Source of the DNA: Kiritimatiellia bacterium
GTDB taxonomy: Bacteria > Verrucomicrobiota > Kiritimatiellia > SLAD01
DNA: 6,087 nt
NCBI GenBank assembly: GCA_007134175.1
Contig: SLLF01000237.1
Coordinates: forward strand, 1-6,087
Direction: 5' to 3'
The notes beneath the pieces are model-generated. The model made no database searches. It had not been told where the DNA came from and worked only from the letters and a program-made list of their open reading frames with translations. Position numbers and translations under genes: made by a program. The stretch's first letter is position 1. Every line of letters starts with the position of its first letter. Positions 1 to 6,087 of the stretch are shown here, one piece after another.

Positions 1-387
1 ATGAACTTCTTTGACGGGGCCATCGAGCAGCGGGATGGCGGCCTCTATTTCAACGAAGGGACGTTCTCGGTGCGACTGGATGAAGCCGCAGCGGCCAAAG
101 TGGTCAAAATGGTCGGCAAGGATATCGCGTTCGGTATCCGCCCGGAGGACATTGATGATGCCCGGTTTGCTGCCGATACGGATCCGGGGCATCGGATGAA
201 AGCCAAGGTAGAAGTAGTGGAGCCCATGGGTGCGGAAGTGTTCATCTACTTGAATACGGGCAAGAACGATTTCATCGCGCGGTTGGATGCACACGACAAA
301 GCCACGGTGAACGAGGATATCGATTTGATAATGGACATGCAGAAGGCCCATTTCTTCGACCCGGAGAGTGGCGAAGCGCTGGTCTGA
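1..387 (+). CDS. ABC transporter ATP-binding subunit, MalK/UgpC type, C-terminal fragment (5' end outside window)
   Basis: This is the regulatory tail of an ATP-binding subunit of the MalK/UgpC/MsmK type, which powers import of sugars or related solutes through an inner-membrane permease. No Walker A, signature or Walker B motif is present. What is seen is the C-terminal OB-fold/TOBE region: the MNFFDG opening that in this family follows the ATPase domain, FGIRPEDI at residues 44-51, and a VEVVEPMGAEVFIYL strand at about 70-84. Family members are about 350-380 residues, so roughly 230-250 residues should lie left of the window. The ATG at base 1 is therefore almost certainly an internal Met, not a start. 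The stop is TGA at 385-387, three bases before the next gene. The substrate cannot be told from this part. Confidence is high for the family and low for any specific substrate. Confidence 0.88.
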   Translation: MNFFDGAIEQRDGGLYFNEGTFSVRLDEAAAAKVVKMVGKDIAFGIRPEDIDDARFAADTDPGHRMKAKVEVVEPMGAEVFIYLNTGKNDFIARLDAHDKATVNEDIDLIMDMQKAHFFDPESGEALV

Positions 388-390
388 CAT

Positions 391-1599
391 ATGCCTGTTA
401 TAGGCTTTATCGCGGAAAGTTTGATTTTCCTGCTGGTTGTCGCGGTTTCTTTTCTTGTACTGACGCTGCTGGCCAGCTTCTTGCGGTTCTATTTCCTGGC
501 CCAACGGGTTAAACTCGCTGATCCGTCCGAACAAGATCCCGAGGAACGGTTTCGGCTGCAGGTGGTTCAGTCGTTGGGTGCGCTGCATCAAAAACCCGCC
601 CCTTTTACCTTGCTGCTTGTATCGGTGCGCCGGCTGGCGGAGGGTACACAGGGATCTGAAGATGATCCGGATGAGGGGATACCGACGGCGATCACCGATC
701 AACTTCGGACGCGATTGCGTGACCAGGACGTCGTTATGACGCGCTCTGCAGCGGTAATCGGTGTGATCGGGCAATTTGCCGGTAACGGTGCAGCACGCAT
801 TGTGCAGCGTTTGCTGGCGGATCCGCCGACTTGGCCTGAGGGGGAAGGTTCGTCCCGAACGTGTGTCCTCCAGGTAGGGGCGGCGGCATTTCCGGAACAC
901 GCCGATAGCGCCGCCTCCTTAATTGCTGCGGCCGACGAGGCGCTAATCAATGCGCAGTCGGCAAAGGCGACACCTGCATGGCGGTTTGCGGCTTCAACGT
1001 TGTCTCCTCCCCCCCCGGCCGCCAATGCGAATTCGCCGGAAACACCGGTTCCCGCCAGCCCGATAGTTGACCCGGTCACGGGGGCGTTAAAGGCAGAACG
1101 GTTAGATGCCGCTTTGCGTAAAATGGTGGCGCAACAGCGCAGGGACGGCCGTCCGGTGAGTGTGGTCTATTGCTCGATCAATCATTACCTGCATTACCAG
1201 AACCACTATCCGGAGTCGGTCGGGTTGCAGGTGCTGAAGCGAGTAGCTGATGTGCTGGGTGACGAGACGCGCGAATCGGACATTATGGCGCGCACCGGAA
1301 AAGCGGATTTTGTGCTGATTTTGGATTGTGCGCCAGCGGCGGCGGTAAAGGTCGCCGACCGCTTACATGAGTGCATCCGCCAACTACCGCTTGTAGTCGA
1401 GGACCAAACCGTGAGGTTGTCTGTCAGTGCGGGGGTGGCCGGTCATCCGGACCACACCGGCGATGCGCAACAGATGAAGGACTTTGCCCGCACCGCGATG
1501 TGGACGGCCCGGGCTCGCGGGACGCATGGGGCCTTGCTTTACAATTCGGCGATGGTTACGCATCACACAGACGATAACGAAATCAAGGATACGTTTTAG
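391..1599 (+). CDS. Membrane-anchored protein with two degenerate GGDEF-like domains
   Basis: A 402-residue protein with a strongly hydrophobic segment at about 7-36 followed by Arg/Lys, suggesting one N-terminal membrane anchor and a cytoplasmic body. Two GGDEF-fold regions follow. The first (about 70-195) ends with the family-like pattern VGAAAFPEHADS...AADEAL, but its signature position reads AAVIG (120-124). The second (about 226-385) has a DPVTG opening (227-231, compare DxLTG), GKADF in place of GGDEF (303-307), and SVSAGVAGHP near the end. The metal-binding Asp residues of an active cyclase are replaced (SIN at 262-264). A Pro/Ala-rich linker (about 205-225) joins the two. Diguanylate cyclase activity is therefore unlikely; a receptor, scaffold or signalling role is inference. 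The gene starts 3 bases after the transporter stop without a good Shine-Dalgarno, which suggests translational coupling. The fold call is reasonably sure for the second domain and less so for the first. Confidence 0.72.
   Translation: MPVIGFIAESLIFLLVVAVSFLVLTLLASFLRFYFLAQRVKLADPSEQDPEERFRLQVVQSLGALHQKPAPFTLLLVSVRRLAEGTQGSEDDPDEGIPTAITDQLRTRLRDQDVVMTRSAAVIGVIGQFAGNGAARIVQRLLADPPTWPEGEGSSRTCVLQVGAAAFPEHADSAASLIAAADEALINAQSAKATPAWRFAASTLSPPPPAANANSPETPVPASPIVDPVTGALKAERLDAALRKMVAQQRRDGRPVSVVYCSINHYLHYQNHYPESVGLQVLKRVADVLGDETRESDIMARTGKADFVLILDCAPAAAVKVADRLHECIRQLPLVVEDQTVRLSVSAGVAGHPDHTGDAQQMKDFARTAMWTARARGTHGALLYNSAMVTHHTDDNEIKDTF
1009..1016 (+). repeat. Run of eight C in the inter-domain linker of the GGDEF-like gene
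   Basis: Eight consecutive C encode Pro207-Pro208 and most of Pro209, between the two GGDEF-like domains. Loss of one C would bring TAG at 1064-1066 into frame, and gain of one would bring TGA at 1068-1070 into frame. Either slip would thus give a protein ending just after the first domain. As written the frame is intact. Whether the run varies in nature is unknown; it is also a likely place for a sequencing error. Confidence 0.9.
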
Positions 1600-1615
1600 C
1601 CGCGGACCAATGCTT

Positions 1616-2359
1616 ATGCCTATTTCATCGGTAAAATTAGGGGTGAATATTGATCACGTGGCTACGCTGCGCGAGGTGCGGGGGACTGCTTACCCTGTAC
1701 CTCTCGCGGCGGCCTTGAAATGCGTGGACGCCGGGGCCCATTCGATAACCGTGCATCTGCGGGAAGACCGGCGGCATATTCAGGATGATGACGTGTTTGC
1801 CTTGAAAGAAGGATTGTCTGTGCCGCTGAACCTGGAAATGGGATGCGTTCCGGAAATTGTGGAAATCGCACTGAACGTCCGACCGGCGGAGGTGTGCCTG
1901 GTGCCGGAACGCCGTGAAGAACTGACCACCGAAGGGGGCCTGGATGTAATCGGTCGCCGCCCGGAAGTGTTCAAGACCGTAGAGCAATTGACGGCGGCCG
2001 GTATTTCCGTGAGTCTGTTTGTTGAGCCGGACCCCGAACAGCTGGCTTGTTGCGCTGATTCGGGTGCGGCGTATGTTGAGCTCCATACGGGTCGTTTTTG
2101 CGATACGAGCGGAGAACGAGCCGCGACGCTGTTGCGACAATTGATCAAGGGTGCGGAGCAGGCCCACACGAGCGGTCTGAAGGTCAATGCCGGCCATGGT
2201 ATACACCTTGGTAATGTGGCCGATGTGCTGCGCCTACCCCATTTGGACACGCTCAATATAGGGCACAGCATCATCAGTCGTGCGGTCCTGGTCGGTATGG
2301 AAGCGGCGGTGCGCGAAATGCTTCAGGCGCTGTCCGGCGTCACCGGCGAGGAGCGCTAA
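1616..2359 (+). CDS. pdxJ: Pyridoxine 5'-phosphate synthase
   Basis: PdxJ catalyses the last ring-forming step of DXP-dependent vitamin B6 synthesis, condensing 3-amino-2-oxopropyl phosphate with 1-deoxyxylulose 5-phosphate to give pyridoxine 5'-phosphate in the cytoplasm. The 247 residues span the whole TIM-barrel family (usually about 235-245). Visible signatures are GVNIDHVATLR at 9-19, TVHLREDRRHI at 45-55, NLEMG at 72-76, TTEGGLDV at 104-111, ELHTGR at 155-160, KVNAGHG at 189-195 and LNIGHSII at 213-220. His47, Glu74 and His194 match the catalytic His/Glu/His of the E. coli enzyme. The frame is open upstream to 1484, but that stretch overlaps the preceding gene and is not PdxJ-like. ATG 1616 is preferred over ATG 1610 because a weak GGA at 1604-1606 is better spaced; the choice is not firm. 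nnr follows 29 bases downstream, with no acpS between them. Confidence 0.97.
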   Translation: MPISSVKLGVNIDHVATLREVRGTAYPVPLAAALKCVDAGAHSITVHLREDRRHIQDDDVFALKEGLSVPLNLEMGCVPEIVEIALNVRPAEVCLVPERREELTTEGGLDVIGRRPEVFKTVEQLTAAGISVSLFVEPDPEQLACCADSGAAYVELHTGRFCDTSGERAATLLRQLIKGAEQAHTSGLKVNAGHGIHLGNVADVLRLPHLDTLNIGHSIISRAVLVGMEAAVREMLQALSGVTGEER

Positions 2360-2371
2360 GCCATGCCGGCT

Positions 2372-2384
2372 GGAGCGGGAAAGG
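2372..2384 (+). promoter_or_regulatory. Shine-Dalgarno region of nnr
   Basis: The purine-rich stretch GGAGCGGGAAAGG ends four bases before the ATG at 2389. It supports that start and independent ribosome loading on nnr after the pdxJ stop. It offers two overlapping anti-SD matches, GGAG at 2372-2375 and AAGG at 2381-2384. It is clearer than the sites in front of the two genes upstream. Confidence 0.6.
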
Positions 2385-2388
2385 CATC

Positions 2389-3963
2389 ATGAAGATTGTC
2401 AGTACCGAGGAAATGCGGGCGCTGGATCACCGCACGATAGAAGAGTTTGGGGTTCCCGGCGAAGAGCTGATGGATCGGGCGGGTTTCCATATTGCGGAGC
2501 AGGTTGATCGATTGGCCGCTTGCTGGTTCGACTCGTCCTGTACCATCCAGTGTTTGGCCGGTCGCGGCAATAACGGCGGTGACGCGCTGGTTGCTGCGCG
2601 ATACCTCCGGGACCGGAAGTACAACGTGGAGGTCTGCCTGGCCGGTAATGTAAGCGATCTGCGTGGCGACGCGTTGCAACATTGGCGGCGGCTTAGCGAG
2701 CTGGACGTTCCGTTTTACGAATGGGCCACCTTGGCTGATTGGGAGGGGGCGCAACAGTCATTTCCTCCCGGGGATATCCTCGTTGACGGCTTGCTGGGCA
2801 CGGGTACCGCGGGACCACCGCGCGGGCCGATCGCTGGTGGCATCGCCTATATCAACGCTTGCCTTGACCGTGTGCGGGTGGTAGCGATCGATGCACCCTC
2901 GGGCCTGGATCCAGATTCTGGAGCGGTACCCGGTGCAGCGGTGCAGGCGGATATAACGGTGGCACTGGGATTGCCCAAGAGGGGACTGGTTCAGCCGTCG
3001 GCAGCGGCCTACGTCGGCCACCTGACCGTAGCGGATATCGGCTTTCCCCGGGAGTATATAGCTGAGTTGACCGGCACGCCCGGGGTAGAAGTCATTCACC
3101 GCACCGATTTAAAACCTTTTTTCCCGCGACGCGACCGCCACGCACACAAGGGGACATATGGGCATGTGCTGATCCTGGGCGGTTCACGCGCCTATCCTGG
3201 GGCGGCCGCATTGTCCGTGCAGGGGGCGTTACGGGCCGGTGCAGGTCTGGTGACGGCGGCGGTACCCGCTTCGGTTGTGCCGATCGTAGCGGGCTTAGCC
3301 GGGCCGGAGGCCATTGTACGGGGGCAGCCGGAAACGACCGACGGGTCGTTGGCGGCCACCGCCTGGGATGGTTGGAGCGAGCACGCCAGCGCCTTTGGGG
3401 CGCTGGTCGTCGGACCGGGACTCACCCCCCATGCGGATTCGCTGTGCCTCGTCGAGCGGGTGCTGCAAGATAGCCGTTGCCCAGTGGTACTCGATGCCGA
3501 TGCCCTGCGCGTGCTGGTGGGACATACGGATTGGCTGCGTGCTTCCGGCACACCCTTGATTTGCACCCCGCACCCCGGCGAATTTGCCGCGTTAACAAAT
3601 TGTTCGGTTGAGGCCGTCCAGTCCGATCGGGTGGACGCCGCGCGGACGGCGGCCCGGGAGTGGGGCGTGTGGGTGGTGCTGAAGGGTTGCTCAACCGTGG
3701 TGGCGACACCGGACGGTCGCGCACACATCAACCTGACGGGGAACCCCGGCATGGCTACCGGCGGTACCGGGGATGTGCTGGCCGGTGTGATCGGTGCGCT
3801 ACTGGCGCAAGGCCAAACACCACTCAACGCGGCCCGGGCCGGTGTATACGTGCATGGGGCCGCCGGCGACTTGGCGACGGCCGGGTGCCCGGAAATCGGT
3901 TTGATCGCCTCGGATGTGGTCGGACATTTGGGTTTCGCTTTTCAGTCGCTATGCCTGCGCTGA
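2389..3963 (+). CDS. nnr: Bifunctional NAD(P)H-hydrate epimerase / ADP-dependent NAD(P)H-hydrate dehydratase
   Basis: Nnr repairs NADHX and NADPHX, the damaged hydrated forms of reduced nicotinamide cofactors. The N-terminal YjeF_N domain (about 1-220) interconverts the R and S epimers; the C-terminal ribokinase-like domain (about 250-520) dehydrates the S form using ADP. Epimerase signatures are GRGNNGGDA at 58-66, DGLLGTG at 133-139, IDAPSGLDPDSG at 167-178 and an ALGLPKRGL strand. Dehydratase signatures are HKGTYGHVLILGGS at 253-266, GPGL at 342-345, LDADAL at 368-373, TPHPGE at 393-398, LKG at 431-433 and NPGMATGGTGDVLAG at 452-466, with Asp462 as the expected catalytic residue. At 524 residues both halves are complete. 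The usual NNGGDG reads NNGGDA here, a mild change. The start is backed by a good Shine-Dalgarno. The last 22 bases overlap the opposing kinase gene. Confidence 0.97.
   Translation: MKIVSTEEMRALDHRTIEEFGVPGEELMDRAGFHIAEQVDRLAACWFDSSCTIQCLAGRGNNGGDALVAARYLRDRKYNVEVCLAGNVSDLRGDALQHWRRLSELDVPFYEWATLADWEGAQQSFPPGDILVDGLLGTGTAGPPRGPIAGGIAYINACLDRVRVVAIDAPSGLDPDSGAVPGAAVQADITVALGLPKRGLVQPSAAAYVGHLTVADIGFPREYIAELTGTPGVEVIHRTDLKPFFPRRDRHAHKGTYGHVLILGGSRAYPGAAALSVQGALRAGAGLVTAAVPASVVPIVAGLAGPEAIVRGQPETTDGSLAATAWDGWSEHASAFGALVVGPGLTPHADSLCLVERVLQDSRCPVVLDADALRVLVGHTDWLRASGTPLICTPHPGEFAALTNCSVEAVQSDRVDAARTAAREWGVWVVLKGCSTVVATPDGRAHINLTGNPGMATGGTGDVLAGVIGALLAQGQTPLNAARAGVYVHGAAGDLATAGCPEIGLIASDVVGHLGFAFQSLCLR
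3942..3963. other. Tail-to-tail overlap of nnr and the histidine kinase gene
   Basis: The nnr stop (TGA 3961-3963, plus) lies inside the kinase gene, and the kinase stop (TGA on the minus strand, bases 3944-3942) lies inside nnr. Each gene's last seven codons or so are antisense to the other. There is no room for a separate intrinsic terminator between them, and I see no hairpin plus T-run in or beside the overlap on either strand. Confidence 0.9.
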
Positions 3964-6083
3964 CCTCGATCCAGCGCCTCGCGGATTTGATGCAGTAAGT
4001 CGTTAGCCGTGTAAGGTTTGGCGATCACTCCCAGTGCTCCCGCAGCCAAGAGCCGCTCGGTCTTTTCTGCCTGGACATAACCGCTTGTAAGCAGAATAGG
4101 CTGGTCGGGCACTACCGCACGCAACGCCCGGAAGGTGCGTTCCCCGTCCAGGCCCGGCATAACCATGTCGAGCAACACCAAATCGATTCCACCACGTGCC
4201 TGGTCAAGTGATGCCAATGCCGCCAGGCCGGAGTCAGCCAGGAGCACGGTATAACCATGCGCCGTAAGCACCTCCTCGACCAGCGAGCGTACCACCAGTT
4301 CATCGTCAACCACCAGCACTGTTTCGGTCCCGTCGACTGGGGTGGCGACGGTGGTGGTTGTTTTGCTGCTGTTCCCTTCGCCGCTGGGTAAGTAGCAAAT
4401 GAAGGTGGTGCCTTCTCCCTGAACACTTTCCACGCGGATATGACCGCCGTGGTTGGTGATGATCCCGTAAACGATAGCCAGACCAAGGCCGGTACCGCCG
4501 GCGGCGGAGCGGGTAGTGTAAAAAGGCTCGAAAATATGCTCCAGCTGATCGGCTGGAATACCGCTGCCGTTATCTTGACAATAGAGGCAAACGTGGGGCT
4601 CGGTAGTGGACACATCAAGCAACTTCCGTTCGTAAGCGGTTAATGGGCGCACATCTACGCGTAACTGGAGTCGTCCAGCAGCCCGGTCTTGTGTGGCCGC
4701 CACACCGTTCAAGCACAAATTCATGATGGCTTGGTTCAATTGTCCGGCATCACCTTGAACCACGGGGTTGGCCGGATGGAGACTCGTTTCCATGACCCGT
4801 TCGCGGCCTACCGACCGTCGTACGAGGCGTACCACATCCTCGAGCACCTGGTTGATGGCTACCGGTTCTTTAGCAAAATGTTTGCGGCGCGCGAACGCGA
4901 GTAACTGCTGGGTCAAATCGGCGGCCCGCATAGCGGAATCCTCGATTAACTGCAAGTCGCGATGCCACTTCGTGCCCGCTTGCATCTGCGACTTCACGTG
5001 GGAGGCAAACCCGAGAATGCCGCTCAAAATGTTATTGAAGTCATGGGCAATGCCGCCGGCCAGCAATCCAACCGCCTCCATCTTTTGGGCATGGCGCAAG
5101 TGATCCGTTAGCGCACGGTTCTCGGCCAGTTGATCTTCCGCCCGCAAGCGGGCGGCGACGTGCAGGGCCGCGATGGTTATTAATTCCACTTCTGCGTGGT
5201 CATAGTACTTCTTCTGCTTGTCGAGCAGGCCCAGTACGCCACGTAGCTGACCGCTGGAATCGCGCAAAGGGGCGCCAAGATAGGTGACGTAGCCCGCTTG
5301 CCGGACGGCGGGATCGGACCGGTAAGGATCCGTTAGATTCAGGGCGTTACAATACAACGGGGCGGCAGACTGCAACACCGCCTGCTGCACGCTGGCGGGA
5401 AGGGGAGGGAGCTCGGCCGAGCTTCTGGATGACTGCACCAGGAAAGTCCGATTATCTCCAGGCAGGAAAATATAGACCAGGTCGGCACGGTACATGTCGT
5501 GAAGAATCCGGCAGATGCCCTCACAATACGCCGTTACGTCGGCGGGTAGACCACTGGCTTGGCCCATGAAATGCTTGAACTTCGCGATCAGAATCTGGGC
5601 GCGCTCATGCCGCTGCTCCAAGGTCCGCGGCTGCTGCCGCCACTGGCGTTCATGTTCCTTGCGTCGATGGATATGCCGTGCCACGACCAGAATGCGGCTG
5701 GTGTCTTTCACCTCCACGTCCAGCGGATCGAACCGGATATCGAACCATTGATAAAAGCCGGCGGCTCCTAGCCAACGGATTTCCCGCCATTCCGTGGGCT
5801 GACCGGCCACAGTGGCCTCTACTGCGTGCCGCCAAACCGCCTGGTCATCCGGATGGATGAGCTGGTCCGCGTAGTCGGCCTGTTGACGGCAATGTGCTGA
5901 ACCCCATCCGGTATAGTGCTCAAAGGCCATGTTGACAAAGCAACAGTGACCTTCTGCATCGAGCACCAATATGGGGTCCGACGTCGATTGCAGCAATACG
6001 TTCAGCATGGTGTCGCGCCTGCCGCCAATGGCTGCTTCCTTTGGCGCGGGCGTGGGTGGCGGTAGTGGGGCGTGGGTGGGCAT
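3942..6083 (-). CDS. Soluble hybrid sensor histidine kinase (PAS-GAF-HisKA-HATPase-receiver); N-terminus possibly incomplete
   Basis: A 713-residue sensor that autophosphorylates on His and passes the phosphate to its own receiver. Order: Pro-rich N-terminus (1-25), PAS (about 26-140), charged helical linker, GAF (about 165-315), HisKA with the H-box GGIAHDFNN (His347), HATPase with N-box Asn455/Asn459, G1 DNGSGI (504-509), FEPF (518-521) and G2 GGTGLGLA (529-536), Thr-rich linker (about 568-585), then a receiver (588-708) with Asp593/Asp594, phosphoacceptor Asp639, Thr666 and Lys689. The H-box and G2 are of the HPK4 type common in hybrid kinases. The N-box NLCLNGVAAT lacks the Asp usual in the NARDAM version but keeps the key Asn residues. 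There is no transmembrane segment, so sensing is probably cytoplasmic; the ligand is unknown. No HPt protein or output regulator is in the window. The reading frame is still open at the right edge: ATG 6083 is a candidate start, ATG 6008 (Met26) another, and more sequence may lie outside. Confidence 0.93.
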   Translation of the reverse strand: MPTHAPLPPPTPAPKEAAIGGRRDTMLNVLLQSTSDPILVLDAEGHCCFVNMAFEHYTGWGSAHCRQQADYADQLIHPDDQAVWRHAVEATVAGQPTEWREIRWLGAAGFYQWFDIRFDPLDVEVKDTSRILVVARHIHRRKEHERQWRQQPRTLEQRHERAQILIAKFKHFMGQASGLPADVTAYCEGICRILHDMYRADLVYIFLPGDNRTFLVQSSRSSAELPPLPASVQQAVLQSAAPLYCNALNLTDPYRSDPAVRQAGYVTYLGAPLRDSSGQLRGVLGLLDKQKKYYDHAEVELITIAALHVAARLRAEDQLAENRALTDHLRHAQKMEAVGLLAGGIAHDFNNILSGILGFASHVKSQMQAGTKWHRDLQLIEDSAMRAADLTQQLLAFARRKHFAKEPVAINQVLEDVVRLVRRSVGRERVMETSLHPANPVVQGDAGQLNQAIMNLCLNGVAATQDRAAGRLQLRVDVRPLTAYERKLLDVSTTEPHVCLYCQDNGSGIPADQLEHIFEPFYTTRSAAGGTGLGLAIVYGIITNHGGHIRVESVQGEGTTFICYLPSGEGNSSKTTTTVATPVDGTETVLVVDDELVVRSLVEEVLTAHGYTVLLADSGLAALASLDQARGGIDLVLLDMVMPGLDGERTFRALRAVVPDQPILLTSGYVQAEKTERLLAAGALGVIAKPYTANDLLHQIREALDRGQRRHSD

Positions 6084-6087
6084 GATG

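Noticed and set aside
1..387. A complete small protein starting at the ATG at base 1
   Set aside because: The sequence matches only the C-terminal part of MalK/UgpC-type ATPases, where this Met is an internal family residue; the window simply cuts the gene there.
391..1599. Active diguanylate cyclase
   Set aside because: Both signature positions and the metal-binding acidic residues are replaced, so the catalytic label is not supported.
1484..1615. Upstream extension of the pdxJ reading frame (start at 1484)
   Set aside because: It lies inside the GGDEF-like gene in another frame, its translation does not resemble PdxJ, and the family's N-terminus begins at about 1616.
1637..2206. 189-codon open frame on the minus strand inside pdxJ
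   Set aside because: It is fully antisense to a strongly conserved gene, is rich in Arg/His/Gln as expected of a GC-rich shadow frame, and shows no recognisable motif.
3192..3827. 211-codon open frame on the minus strand inside nnr
   Set aside because: It is antisense to the conserved dehydratase domain, with low-complexity Ala/Pro/Ser/Thr composition and no motif; a shadow frame.
4112..4618. 168-codon open frame on the minus strand within the kinase gene
   Set aside because: It is a shifted frame of the kinase's HATPase and receiver region; only the kinase frame carries the family motifs.

Overview
The window is a densely coded stretch of high-GC bacterial chromosome (roughly 60% GC by eye). 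It holds four genes on the plus strand and one long gene on the minus strand. There are no RNA genes, insertion sequences, CRISPR arrays or phage genes, and no intergenic gap longer than about 30 bases. The taxon cannot be fixed from this sequence alone. The MalK/UgpC-type transporter tail and the pdxJ-nnr pairing would fit a Gram-negative lineage such as the Planctomycetota-Verrucomicrobiota-Kiritimatiellota group, but this is a low-confidence impression.

Plus strand, 1-3963: (1) the C-terminal 128 residues of an ABC transporter ATP-binding subunit, cut by the left edge; (2) a 402-residue membrane-anchored protein with two successive degenerate GGDEF-like domains; (3) pdxJ, pyridoxine 5'-phosphate synthase; (4) nnr, the bifunctional NAD(P)HX epimerase/dehydratase. 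The gaps are 3, 16 and 29 bases, so the four genes probably share one transcript whose promoter lies left of the window. pdxJ and nnr are both cofactor housekeeping genes (PLP synthesis and repair of hydrated NAD(P)H). The transporter subunit and the GGDEF-like protein have no evident biochemical link to them.

Minus strand, 6083-3942: a soluble hybrid histidine kinase (PAS-GAF-HisKA-HATPase-receiver). It converges on nnr, and the two coding regions overlap tail to tail by 22 bases. Its phosphorelay partners are not in the window, and its N-terminus may continue past the right edge.

Most of the window is ordinary core metabolism and signalling. The least explained item is the tandem degenerate GGDEF protein, which has an 8-C run exactly in the linker between its two domains. 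I found no evidence of a new multi-gene system.
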